A DNA stretch of 64,000 nt, taken from assembly GCF_019059575.1 (NCBI RefSeq), contig NW_024881845.1, positions 434,001 to 498,000 of the forward strand. Direction: 5' to 3'. Positions 1 through 11,857 of the stretch are shown piece after piece. How positions within the stretch are numbered: position 1 is the first letter of the stretch; every line of letters begins with the position of its first letter. The notes below the pieces were generated by a model, which searched no databases, was not told the origin of the DNA, and saw nothing but the letters and a program-made list of their open reading frames with translations. The stretch comes from Amphibalanus amphitrite. Lineage: Eukaryota > Arthropoda > Thecostraca > Balanomorpha > Balanidae. The position numbers were made by a program, and so were the translations under genes.

Positions 1-439
1 ATAAGAGCATACGTGTTGGTCTCATTCACGTGCTCTTGTGGTGCTGTGGGGCTGTTCACCACATATCAGTGCCAAAGTCCAAAGTTTTTTTTTCTTTTTT
101 TATAACATAGGACGTCTAATCCAATCATCACTATCGTTTGACATCGGCAAAAAAAGCAAAAACGTCTTGCTTAATTCAACTCAAGATTCCCAGCTTGAGA
201 ATGACGGTATCGTTACGGTCCAAGGGCGGACATCGATACAAGTGGCGCTACTCTAGCGGTAAATCTGAGAACTACTGACCGATCTCGGGTCATGTGACCT
301 TGACCGGCTCCTGAGATTAGGGTCACGTGACGCTCGTGCCGTCGGCGACCGCTTCGAAGCGAAAATTCAAGTTTGCAGTGGAACTTTGCATAGACGGACA
401 CCAATGACATATGATTCTAGATTAGCATTCGATATAGCG

Positions 440-3400
440 TTTAATTATACACAGAATGACACTAAATTTAAGAGATTATCTGCCATCACTTCATCGCACT
501 TTTTGTGGAACAGAAAGAATGTCGAGGCGACGTTGCATGTTAACGCAATGGGAGCGTAGCAGGGCGGCGTGCGATATGTACAGATTTATTGCTTTTGCCA
601 ACAAGCAAGGCAATAGTAAATTGAATCTAGAATCACGTTTGATACTAAATTTACCGGGCTATTCAATGGTACTAATCATTCGAAGAATTAAAGTAACATC
701 TCGTCGCACATTTCAATTTCCCTACTCGTTAATATTTCCCGGCTTGCCTATTCGGCATTGCTCGCCCAACAACCATAACCTTCGAGGTTCGCACCAGGTT
801 TTGATATCGATGAGCAAAATGATGTGCAGATTCTAGATAGCTGTTTAGTAAAGCAATCAATTCTAAACAATATGACACTGCTGAAAAGGATAATTCTGCT
901 ATCACTTCACCGCACTATTTGTGAAATAGAAGGATGTTACATCGTTTCGCGAGAGGAGTGGGGCCCCGCGACGAACGATGTAGGTATGCTACTTGATTGT
1001 TTGTTGCCATAAACAAAGGAATAATACGTTGGTTCTATAATCGTGTCCGGGAATACATTTTACGGGCTTTTTAATGATACCGGCTATTCGAGGAATGAGA
1101 ATGATAACTCGTCGCAGATTTTATTTTTCCTACTTGTCTTTATTTGGAGGACCATGAGCACTGCTGGCCATACATAAGCTTTTATCAATTTTTATTGGCG
1201 TGCACTATAAAATGTCGATTCTAGACAAGCATTCGGTACAGCGTTCAATTCTACACAGAATGATACCAAATTCGAGGGATTATCCGCCATCACTTCATCG
1301 CACTTTTTGTGGAACAGAAGGAGTGTCGAGCCGACGTTGCATTTTAATGCAATGGGTGCGTTCAGGGCGGCGTGCGATGTGTGCAGATTTATTGCTTTTG
1401 CCAACAAGCAAGGCAATGGTGAATTCAATCAATAATCTTCGAGTTCGCACCAAGTTTTCATGTTGATGCGCACAATGAAATGCAGAATCTAGATGGCTGT
1501 TCAATAAAGTGCTCAATTCTACACAACATGGCACTACTGAAAAGGATAAATCGGCTATCACTTCTCCGCACTATTTGTGCAACAAAAGGATAATGCATAT
1601 ATTTGCGATGGGAGCGGGGCGCCGCCAGGAACGATGCATAGGTACTAATTGATTGTTTGTTGCCAAAAATAAGGGAATGGTACATTGGTTCTAGAATCGC
1701 ATCTTGGAACACATTTTACGGGCTATTAAATACTACTGATTATTCGAAGAATGAACATGACATCTCGTCGCAGATTTCATGTTGCCTATTTGTTTTTATT
1801 GAGAGGCCCATCGGGCACTGCTGGCTATACATTCTTCAATTCTGGCATATAGCTTCTATCAATTTCTTATGGACGTGCACGATGAAATGTCGATTCTAGA
1901 CAAGCATTAGATTCAGCGTTCAATTCTACACAGAATGACACCAAATTCGAGGGATTATCCGCCATCACGTCATCGCACTTTTTGTGGAACAGAAGGAGTG
2001 TCGAGCCGACGTTGTATTTTAATGCAATGGGTGCGTCCAGGGCGGCGTGCGATGGGTGAATATTTATTGGCCGCCCATTTGCCAACAAGCAAGGCAATAG
2101 TGAATTCAATCTACAATCATGTTTGGTAGGTACTAAATTTAACGGGCTTTTCAATGGTACTAATCATTCGAAGAATCAAAATAACATCTCGTCGCACATT
2201 TCAATTTCCCTACTCGTTAATATTTCCCGGCTTACCTATTGGGCATTGCCCGCCCAAAAAAACATTAACCTTCGAGGTTCGCACCAAGTTTTGATATCGA
2301 TGAGCAAAATGATATGTAGATTCTAGATAGCTGTTTAATAAAGCAATCAATTCTACACAATATGACACTGCTGAAAAGGATAATTCTGCTATCACTTCGT
2401 CGCACTATTTGTGAAATAGCAGGATGTTACATCGTTTCGCGAGAGGATTGGGGCCCCGCGACGAACGATGTAGGTATGCTACTCGATTGTTTGTTTCCAA
2501 TAAACAAAGGAACAATACGTTGGTTCTATGTATAATCGTGTCCGGGAATACATTTTACGGGCTTTTTAATGATACCGGCTATTCGAGGAATGAAAATGAT
2601 AACTCGTCGCAGATTTTATTTCCTACTTGTCTTTATTTGGAGGACCATGAGCACTGCTGGCCATACATAAGCTTTTATCAATTTTTATTGGCGTGCACGA
2701 TAAAATGTCGATCCTAGACAAGCATTCGATACAGCGTTCAATTCTACATAGAATGACACCAAATTCGAGGGATTATCCGCCATCACTTCATCGCACTTTT
2801 TGTGGAACAGAAGGAGTGTCGAGCCGACGTTGTATTTCAATGCAATGGGTGCGTGCAGGGCGGCATGCAATGTGTGCATATTTATTGCTTTTGCCGACAA
2901 GCAAGGCAAAAGTAAATGGAATCTAGAATCATATATAGTACAAAATTTAACGGGCTATTCAATGCTACTAATTATTCGAAGAATTAAAATAACATCTCGT
3001 CGCAGATTTCAATTTGCTTACTCGTTAATATTTCCCAGGTTAGGTATATGTACCTATTCGGCATTCCTCGTCTGACAACATTAACCTTCGAGTTTGCATC
3101 AAGTTTTCATGTTGATACGTACAATGAAATGTCGATTCTAGATGGCTGTTCAATTAAGTGCTCAATTCTACACAATATGGCACTATAGAAAAGGATAAAC
3201 CTGCAATCCTTTCACCGCACTATTAGTGGAACAAAAGGATATTGCATATATTTGCGATGGGAGCGGGACACTGCCGCGAACGATGCATGCTAATTGATTG
3301 TTGCCAATAAACAAAGAAATAATACGTTGGTTCCAGAATATTGTCCGGGAACACTTTTTACGGGCTTTTTAATGATACCGGTTATTTGAGGAATGAGAAT

Positions 3401-6400
3401 GATATCTCGTCGCAGATTTTATTTTTCCTGCCTGTCTTTATTTGGAGGCCCATGGAGCACTCCTGGCCAGTGGCCATTCATAAGCTTTTATCAATTTGTA
3501 TTGGCATGCACGATAAAATGTCGATTCTAGACAAGCATTCGATACAACGTTCAATTCTACACAGAATGACACCAAATTCGAGGGATTATCCGCCATCACT
3601 TCACCGCACTTTTTGTGGAACAGAAGGAGTGTCGAGCCGACGACCGACGTTGCATTTTAATACAATGGGTGCGTCCAGGGCGGGGTGCGATGTGTGCATA
3701 TTTATTGCTTTTGCCAACAAGCAAGGCAATAGTAAATTCAATCTAGAATCATGTTTGGCACTAAATTTAACGGGCTATTCAATGCTGCTAATTATTTGAA
3801 GAATCAAAATAACATCTCGTCGCAGCTTTCAATTTCCTTACTCGTTAATATTTCCCGGCTTGCCTATTCGGCATTGCTCGCCCAACAACCAATACCTTCG
3901 AGGTTCGCACCAAGTTTTCATATCGATGCGCAAAATTATGTGCAGATTCTAGATAGCTGTTTGATAAAGCAATCAATTCTACACAATATGGCACTGCTGA
4001 AAAGGATAATTCTGCTATCACTTCACAGCACTATTTGTGAAATAGAAGGATGTTTCATCGTTTCGAGAGAGGAGTGGGACCCCGCCACGAACGATGATAC
4101 CGTCGTTGGTTCGATAATCGTTTCCGGTCCGGGAATACATTTTACGGGCTTTTTAATGATACCGGCCATTCGAGGAATGATAACTCGTCGCAGATTTTAT
4201 TTTTCCTACATGTCTTTATTTGGAGAACCATGAGCACTGCTGTCCATACCAAGCTTTTATCAATTTTTATTGGCGTGCACGATAAAATGTCGATTCTAGA
4301 CAAGCATTAGATACAGCTTCAATTCTACACGGAATGACACCAGATTCGAGGAATTATCCGCCATCACTTCATCGCACTTTTTGTGGAACAGAAGGAGTGC
4401 CGAGCCGACGTCGCATTTTAATGCAATGGGTGCGTCCAGGGCGGCGTGCGATGTGTGCATATTTATTGCTTTTGCCAACAAGCAAGGCAATAGTAAATTC
4501 AATCTAGAATCATGTTTGGTACTAAATTTAATGGGCTATTCAATGCTATTAATCAATCGAAGAATTAAAGTAACATCTCGTCGCAGATTTCAATTTGCTT
4601 ATTCGTTAATATTTCCCAGGTTACCTATTCGGCATTGCTGGCCTGGCAACAATAATCTTCGAGTTCGCACCAAGTTTTCTTATTGATGCGCACAATGAAA
4701 TGTCGATTCTAGATGGCTGTTCAATAAAATGCTCAATTCTACACAACATGGCACTACCGAAAAGGATAAATCGGCTATCACTTCTCCGCACTATTTGTGC
4801 AACTAAAGGATAATGCATATATTTTCGATGGGAGCGGGGCGCCGCCGGGAAATATGCATGCCAATTAATTGTTTGGTGCCAATAAATAAGGGAATAGTAC
4901 ATTGCTTCTAGAATCGCATCTGGGAACACATTTTATGGGCTATTCAATAATACTGATTATTCGAAGAATGAGCATGATATCTCGTCGCAGGTTTCATGTG
5001 TCCTACTTGTTTAGAGGCCCATTGGGCACTGCTGGCTATACATTCTTCAATTCTGGCATACAGCTTCTATCAATTTCGTATGGACGTGCACGATAAAATG
5101 TCGATTCTAGACAAACATTAGATACAGCGTTCAATTCTACACAGAATGACACCAAATTCGAGGGATTATCCGCCATCACTTCATCGCACTTTTTGTGGAA
5201 CAGAAGGAGTGTCGAGCCGAAGTTGCATTTTAATGCAATGGGTGCGTCCAGGGCGGCGTGCGATGTGTGCATATTTACTGCTTTTGCCAACAAGCAAGGC
5301 AATAGTAAATTCAATCTAGAATCCTGTTTGGCACTAAATTTAACGGGCTATTCAATGCTACTAATCATTCGAAGAATTAAAATAACATCTCGTCGCAGAT
5401 TTCAATTTCCCTACTCATTAATACTTCCCGGCTTACCTATTCGGCATTGCTCGCCCAACAACCATAACCTTCGAGTTCCCACCAGGTTTTCATATCGATG
5501 CGCAAAATAATGGTTGGATGCTAGATAGTTGTTTAATAAAGCAATCAATTCTACACAGTATGGCACTGCTGAAAAGGATGACTCTGCTATGACTTCACTG
5601 CACTATTTGTGAAATAGAAGGATGTCGTTTGGCGAGTGCTGTGGGGCCCCGTTGCGAACGATGTAGGCTAGGTATCGATTGTTTGTTGCCAATAAACAAA
5701 GGAATTATACGTTGGTTCTATAATCGTGTCCGGGAATACATTTTACGGGCTTTTTAATGATACCGGCTATTCGAGGAAGGAGAATAATAACTCGTCGCAG
5801 ATTTTATTTTTCCTACTTGTCTTTATTTAGGGGACCATGAGCACTGCTGGCCATATAAAAGCTTTTATCAATTTTTATGGACGTGCACGATAAAATGTCG
5901 ATTCTAGACAAACATTAGATACAGCGTTCAATTCTACACAGAATGACACCAAATTCGAGGGATTATCCGCCATCACTTCATCGCACTTTTTGTGGAACAT
6001 AAGGAGTGTCGAGCCGACGTCGCATTTTAATGCAACGGGTGCGTGCAGGGCGGCGTGCGATGTGTGCATATTTATTGCTTTTGCCAACAAGCAAGGCAAT
6101 AGTAAATTCAATCTAGAAGCACATATGGCGCCAAATTTAACGGGCTTTTCAATGCTACCAATTATTTGAAGAATTGAAATAACATATTGTCGCAGATTTC
6201 AATTTCCTTACTCGTTAATGTTTCCCGGCTTATTCGGCATTGCTGGCCTGGCAACAATAATCTTCGAGTTCGCACCAAGTTTTCATATTAATGCGCTCAA
6301 TGAAATGTCGATTTTAGATGGCTGTTCAATAAAGTGCTCAATTCTACACAATATGGCACTGTTGAAAAGGATAAATCGGCTATTACTTCACCCCACTATT

Positions 6401-6975
6401 TGTGGAACAAAAGGAATTTGCATATTTTTGAGGTGGGAGCGGGGCGCCGCCGGGAACGATGCATGCTAATAGATTGTTTGTTACCAATAAATAAGGGAAA
6501 AGTACATTGGTTCTAGAATCGCAACTGGGAACACATTTTAGGGGCTATTCAATGATACTGATGATTCGAAGAATGATACTGATCTCTCGTCGCAGATTTC
6601 ATGTGTCCTACTTGTCTTTATTCAGAGGCCCTTTGGGCACTGCTGGCTATGCATTCTTCAATTCTGGCATGCGGCTTCTTTCAATTTCTTATGGACGTGC
6701 ACGATAAAATGTTGATTCTAGACAAGCATTAGATACAGCGTTCAATTCTACACAGAATGACACCAAATTCGAGGGATTATCCGCCATCACTTCATCGCAC
6801 TTTTTTGTGGAACAGAAGGAGTGTCGAGCCGACGTTGCATTTTAATGCAATGGGTGCGTCCAGGGCGGCGTGCGTTGTGTGCATATTCATTGCTTTTGCC
6901 AACAAGCAAGGCAAAAGTAAATTGAATCTAGAATCATGTTTAGTACTAAATTTAACGGGCTATTCAATGCTACTA
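440..6975 (+). repeat. Higher-order tandem array of ~400-bp monomers (A-B1-A-B2)
   Basis: A monomer core, CATCACTTCATCGCAC or a close variant, recurs about every 400 bases. Type A monomers (near 480, 1288, 1961, 2779, 3593, 4368, 5172, 5964, 6787) continue with GTGGAACAGAAGGAGTG. They alternate with type B monomers. The B monomers fall into two kinds: B1 (near 898, 2389, 4015, 5588), with GATAGCTGTTTAATAAAGC upstream, and B2 (near 1556, 3208, 4776, 6378), with GATGGCTGTTCAATAAAG upstream. The order A-B1-A-B2 repeats four times with a period near 1.6 kb. The tail after the B2 at 3208 looks B1-like, suggesting exchange. Reading frames across the array are repeat artefacts. Confidence 0.85.
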
Positions 6976-8737
6976 AAGTCGGCATATATTCGCACGCGGG
7001 ACCCGCCAGGCTCCCGTCACGAAAATATGCGACATCTTCTTGTTTCACAGAAGTGCGGAGAAGTTCCATCATATTTTTCCTTTTAAATAACATTATACTG
7101 CGTAGAAATTAGTGCTGTCTAGAATCGACATTTTATTTTGCTCGTCAATAGGAAAACTTGATACTGAAACTCAAAGTTTATTGTTGTCAGGCCCAGCAAT
7201 GCCGAATGAACCGCGAACTATGAACAAGAAAGTTGAAGGCTGCAACAAAACAGCGTTCTTGTTCTTCGAATAATAAATAGCATTAGATAGTTCAACAAAT
7301 TTAGTATCATGCATGATTCTAGATTCAATTTATCGTTCCCTTTCTTCTTGGCAAAAGCAACAAATCTGCACACAGTACACGCCGCTCTGATAGGCTCCCA
7401 TTGCGTTAATATGCAATGACGGCCCTTCTGCTCCACCAAACGTGCGAATAAACTATTGAACGTTTTATCAAAAGCTTGTCAAAAATCGACATTTTATCGT
7501 GCATGTCGATAACAAAATTAATAGAAACGTAGGTCTGGCTAGCGATGCTACATGGACCTCCAAGTAAAGGTAGTAGGAAAATGAAATCTGCGACGAGGTA
7601 TCCTCAATCCTCATTCTTCGAATAATTATTATCATTAAATAGCCCGTAAAATCTTTTCCCGGATGTGATTTTAAAACCTATATATTCTTCCGTTGGTTGT
7701 TGGCAAAAAATAATCAATCATGGGGTTCAAGTCGTTCTGCGTTCACGGCCACGCCCCGCTCTCATCGGGGAAATATGCAGCATGACTTTGTTCCACAATT
7801 AGTGCCGTGAAGTGATAGCATAATTTCCCTTTTAATAGCGCCATACTGTGAAGAATTGAACACTTCAGGTATCGGACACCTTTCTTGATCTAGAATCGGT
7901 CGATTGCATTGTGCGTGTCAACGTGAAACTTGACATAGGTAACTCGAAGTTTATTGTTATCGGGCCCAGCAATGCAGAATGAGCCATGAACACTGAACTA
8001 TAAACAGGCACGTACCCAGGATTTCGCCCAGGAGGGGGCCACCTGCTTTCGAAGGGGCCCCCCACACTCCACAGTGTACAGGGCCCCCAGGTTCCCCGGG
8101 GGCCCCGGGAGTCATGAAGAACCTTTCGATGGTGGGGGGGGGGGGGCATAGTGGGTCCGGTCTCTCCTGCAGACGTAGGTGAGAAAACGCCACGTGTGTG
8201 GGAAAACGCAATTCAGTTCTTTACAACCTAATGTAGCATTTGGTTGTGATTTCTCGCGTTCAACTTCATCAAAGTCAATTAAAACGGTCTCTGTAACGGT
8301 CTATAAGCCTTGAGAAAATGTGGAAAATTGGAAAGTAAAAATATTTTTGCTTGAAGAGTGTGCATGAAACGCACGGCATTTTATGAGCGAGCGCCTCAAT
8401 TACTGAACATCCTCCAATTCCGGATATGAAGGTATATAATATAATAGTGGGGAATAAATGTCTCGTTATCGGAATTCCACTATCTGGCAACTAGCCCTAT
8501 GTAAATGCGGCTATTATATGTTTCACTAGGAAACGAGCGCAATTGTACTTTTAGCCAGAAAATAAATCCTTGGGTAATTCTGGGACACTGTATTAATTGG
8601 AGGAATAGGACTTAGGAGGAAATGCGATTGCAAATCGACCCACATCCCTGTGTTACCCAATGACGCCTTTGGGGCCAAGGTTGGGGGGTATTCAATTTAG
8701 CCTTTTTGTTTTTCTGTGATATCTCCGGCACCGTGAA

Positions 8738-8809
8738 AGATATTGGCTCCTTCAGATGCATCTGAAGGAGCCAATATCTGGAGTAGGCACTCATGAGTGC
8801 CTACTCCAG
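8738..8809. repeat. Two back-to-back perfect palindromes
   Basis: Positions 8738-8779 form a perfect 42-bp palindrome centred on CAGATGCATCTG. Positions 8778-8809 form a second, perfect 32-bp palindrome centred on CTCATGAG. They overlap by two bases, so either strand could fold into two adjacent loopless hairpins. They lie inside the nested hAT-like element. Confidence 0.9.
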
Positions 8810-8863
8810 TCACTACTTATATGCAGTAGCCAGTAGCCACTCAGATGATTTGGGATCAATCAG

Positions 8864-9630
8864 GTGATAAGCGTACTTTCAGACGACCAGGGGCCCCCAG
8901 TCGACCAGGGGTTCCCAGGCGACCAGGTCCTCCAGATGACTAGGGGCCCGACTGCCCCAGGCGACCAGGGCCCTCCAGGCGACCAAGGGCCAATGCGATC
9001 AGGTCCCCAAAGCGATCAGGGGCCCCCAGGCGAACAGGGGCCCCCATGCGACCAGGGACCCCATGCGACCAGGCCCCCGGCTACCAGGGGCCCCCAGGCG
9101 ACCAGGGGCCCTCTAGGTGACCAGCGGCCCTCAGGCGATCAGGGGCCCCCAGGCGACCAGGGGATCCCAGGCTACCAGCAGGGGCCCAAGGCGACCAGGG
9201 TCCCCCAGGCGACTAGGGGCGACCGGGGGCCCCAGGCAACCAGGGGCCCATGCGACCAGGCCCCCCGGCTACCAGGGGCCCCCTGGGTGACTAGGTACCC
9301 CCAGGCGATCAGGGGCCTCAATATCATGCAACCAGAGGCCCCCCATGCGAGTAGGGCCCCCTAGGCGACTAGGGGCCACAGACTATCAGGGGCCCATACG
9401 ACCAGGCCCCCGGCTATCAGGGCCCCCTAGGCAACTAGGGGCCCCCAGTCGATCAGGGGCCTCATGCGACCAGAGGCCCCCATGCGACCAGGGCCCCCTA
9501 GGCGACTAGGGGCCCACAGGCTATCAGGGGCCCCCATGAGACCAGGCCCCCGGCTACCAGAGGCCCCCTAGGCGACCAGGGGCCCAGGAAACTGGGGGCC
9601 CTTGGATGACTGCAGGGGCCCCTCGCGTAC
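8864..9630 (+). repeat. 18-bp GC-rich minisatellite (collagen-like in one frame)
   Basis: Degenerate units close to GGGGCCCCCAGGCGACCA repeat dozens of times. Because 18 bp is six codons, the frame opening at 8864 reads Gly-Pro-Pro-Gly-Asp-Gln units, which look like two collagen Gly-X-Y triplets, but it breaks at 9364 while the repeat carries on. I call it a minisatellite, not a gene. Confidence 0.85.
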
Positions 9631-10698
9631 CCAGGGCACATAAATGAAACTTTAATATCAATTTTTCTTCCGAGTAAAAGACGTTTTATCCAGTGTTTAA
9701 AAAATATCCTGGGGCCTGAGGGGCCCCCTGAGCGCCTTCGGCGCTCAGGGGGGCCTTGGCCCCCGTGGCCCCCCCTTGGGTACGTCACTGACTATAAACG
9801 AGTAAGGAAATTGAAATATGTGACGAGATGTTATTTTGATGTTTCGAATACCTACCTAATATGTAAGTAGGTGCCAGTGAATGGCCCGTTAAATTTAGTA
9901 CCGGACACGATTCCAGATTCAAATTAATATTGCTCTGCTTCTTGGCAAAAGCAATAAGTCTGCACACATCATAGGCCACAGTGCAGCTCCCATTGCTTAA
10001 CCACGGTGACTATATGCTATAGCATGCAATGTCGGCTGGACATTCTTTCTGTTACACAAAAAGTGCGATGAAGTGATGGCGGATAATCTCTTGAATTTAG
10101 TGTCATTCTGTGTAAAATTAAACGCTGTATCGAATGCTAGTCTAGAATCATATGTCAATGATGTCTGTCAATGCAAAATTGCACTGCAAACTTGAATTTT
10201 CTCGTGGGACCGGCCGCCGGCGGGCCGAGCGTCACGTGACCCCAATCTCAGGAGCCGGTCAAGGTCACATGGCCTGAGTACAGTTAGTAGTTCCCAGATT
10301 CGCCGCCAGAGTAGCGCCACTTGCAACGGAATAAGAGAATGCTACATTGCGCGGTTGACTTGAACTTGATTATTTCTTCTTTGCCGACAGAACCCCAATG
10401 TCCCCGCTTGCATTGCTCTTGGACCCTAACGATAGTGTTATAATTTGGCATACCAATGTGCAAAGAAATGACGCAATCTTGATGAAAATTTTGGCTCGTT
10501 ATTTGTACTCGAATTTGATATATAGGCCTCCAAAGTTCGGAACGTTTTTTTCTGGGCCACCCGGTACTCACAACCATTAAGCCGCATGCATTCCTTCCGC
10601 ATTTTTGTTGCCGTCGCTGGCTAGCGGCCGACGGCACAGGCCTGTTACACGTGTTGAACATTAATTGCCGCCCGATGCGCAGTTGGGGGACTCACCGT

Positions 10699-11478
10699 CA
10701 GCGTTACCGCTGGCGTCTCGCTGGTTTCCCCAGATTCTCATGAAAATTTCCCTATTTTAAAAATCATTTCCCTAGATGCGGTTATTTTCATGGAATTTGA
10801 CGTACTTTTCTCATTTTAACCATTCGTGTTATAGTCGCTGCGTCCTAAAACAGCAATTACATAACTACATTCTGTAACGTTAACGTAAGAGATTCTAATG
10901 AAATTGCTGGCATATAGCAAATTACTGTATGTGGTATAGGTATAACATAATTGCGTGGTATATCGCAAATTGTGGTGTGTTGTGGGGCGCGGGAAACTAC
11001 CAACATCGTATGGGTAGCGGTAGTGCTGGCGTAAGAGACGAGTCGATGCATTATTTTGCACCGTCAGTTTAACCGTAAGGAAGTGATATGCGCTAGAGGT
11101 AGACATTGTAAAAATCGTGCCAAAACAAAAACTTTGATGTGAAAAATTAGCCGCACCCGAAATGGAACAACGCAGAAGCAGTTTGTTTTGGAATAATAGC
11201 AAGAATTATATATACACATGCATACATAGGTAGGTATGTAATTCCCTTTATATCTTTAAAACGAGGGTATCAAACCTGAATTTTTGAAAAATGTTCTCAT
11301 ATTTATTTGGTATGACATGCAGAAGAATAATTCATGACAACAATGATTTCGATTGTTGAAAAAACAACAATTTTTCGGGTTGGTGGTATTTCCCTAGATT
11401 TCGTGTGAAATCCATATATCCCTAGATCTTCGCTGATTTCCATAGAAAAGGGAAATTTCCCTAGCAGCGGTAACCCTG
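10699..11478. mobile_element. Short hAT-like element upstream of the adenylyl cyclase gene
   Basis: The left end reads CAGCGTTACCGCTG at 10699. The right end at 11478 is the complement of CAGGGTTACCGCTGCTAGGG. The 8-bp duplication CTCACCGT flanks it at 10691-10698 and 11479-11486. Both terminal regions carry TTTCCCTA-type motifs. There is no coding potential, which fits a 780-bp non-autonomous hAT derivative. It sits a few hundred bases upstream of the probable start of the cyclase transcript. Confidence 0.85.
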
Positions 11479-11814
11479 CTCACCGTCCCGGGTGGCACCG
11501 ACTCGACTCTGGTGAAAGGTGAACGTATTCCACCAGTTACTGCGCCGGGCCGGAGCATTTTGTGCCGAGCGGCGGGGACCTCCCGCGGGATACCTGACCC
11601 GTGAGATGACGAAGCAGCGAGCTAGTTTGGTGCAGTTGATGCGAGGTCCGGCGCTCTGTATAGGTCACATGTATCGGAGTACATGTAGGTGGCGTGTGCC
11701 GCGAGAGGGGAAATGCCACTGTTCCGCCGCGTGACCTCTCTGTGCCCCGGTGGGAACTGACGGCGAATGTTCGTGACCTGATCTGTGACCGTTTGACTCG
11801 TATAGGTCTGTCTG

Positions 11815-11820
11815 TCAGTC
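11815..11820 (+). promoter_or_regulatory. Possible initiator (TCAGTC) of the adenylyl cyclase gene
   Basis: TCAGTC matches the arthropod initiator consensus and lies about 40 bases before the first in-frame ATG. No TATA box is evident. The assignment rests on position and a short motif only; a spliced upstream leader is equally possible because CTGTCTGTCTACAG at 11864-11877 resembles an acceptor. Confidence 0.25.
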
Positions 11821-11857
11821 CCACTGTTAGCTCTGCTGAACTTTGAGTCCTCACGGC

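Larger units (their letters stand above)
8005..9790. mobile_element. Non-autonomous hAT-like element nested in the foldback arm
   Basis: The element begins CAGGCACGTACCCAGG at 8005 and ends at 9790 with the complement of CAGTGACGTACCCAAG. It is flanked by a perfect 8-bp duplication, ACTATAAA, at 7997-8004 and 9791-9798. CAG-type ends with 8-bp target duplications are diagnostic of the hAT superfamily. Removing the element and one duplication restores the flanking monomer. The interior has no transposase; it contains a tandem palindrome pair and a G/C-rich 18-bp minisatellite. It inserted after the foldback arm formed. Confidence 0.85.
6976..10160 (-). repeat. Inverted right arm of the foldback element
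   Basis: From about 6976 the same monomers read on the minus strand. The AGTGCGGAGAAGT stretch near 7053 is the complement of the B-type core, GCAATGACGGCCCTTCTGCT near 7409 resembles the complement of an A monomer, and AAAAAGTGCGATGAAGTGATGG near 10057 is the complement of the A core (two blocks, the second ending in ATGG). The arm holds only about 1.4 kb of monomer sequence once the nested element at 8005-9790 is removed, so the two arms are very unequal. Confidence 0.7.
239..10323. mobile_element. Foldback-like element with long, tandem-repeat-filled inverted arms
   Basis: The two ends are inverted copies. The left end begins CAAGTGGCGCTACTCT at 239 and the right end finishes with its complement at 10323. 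Similarity continues inward for more than 150 bases, including the shared AAATTCAAGTTTGCAGTG and CACAGAATGACACTAAATT stretches. Inside, the left arm (about 440-6975) is a direct tandem array and the right arm (about 6976-10160) carries the same monomers in the opposite orientation, interrupted by a nested element. Long inverted arms built of tandem repeats are the hallmark of foldback elements such as Drosophila FB and Galileo. No transposase reading frame is visible and I could not identify a target-site duplication, so the outer limits are the ends of the inverted similarity. A palindromic satellite block is the alternative. Confidence 0.7.

Noticed and set aside
440..6975. Regular tandem repeats that might suggest a CRISPR array
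   Set aside because: Units are about 400 bp and directly adjacent, with no short repeat/spacer pattern, in a eukaryotic genome.
8864..9364. Open frame resembling a collagen
   Set aside because: It is one frame of an 18-bp minisatellite that continues past the stop; no signal peptide, start context or splice sites.
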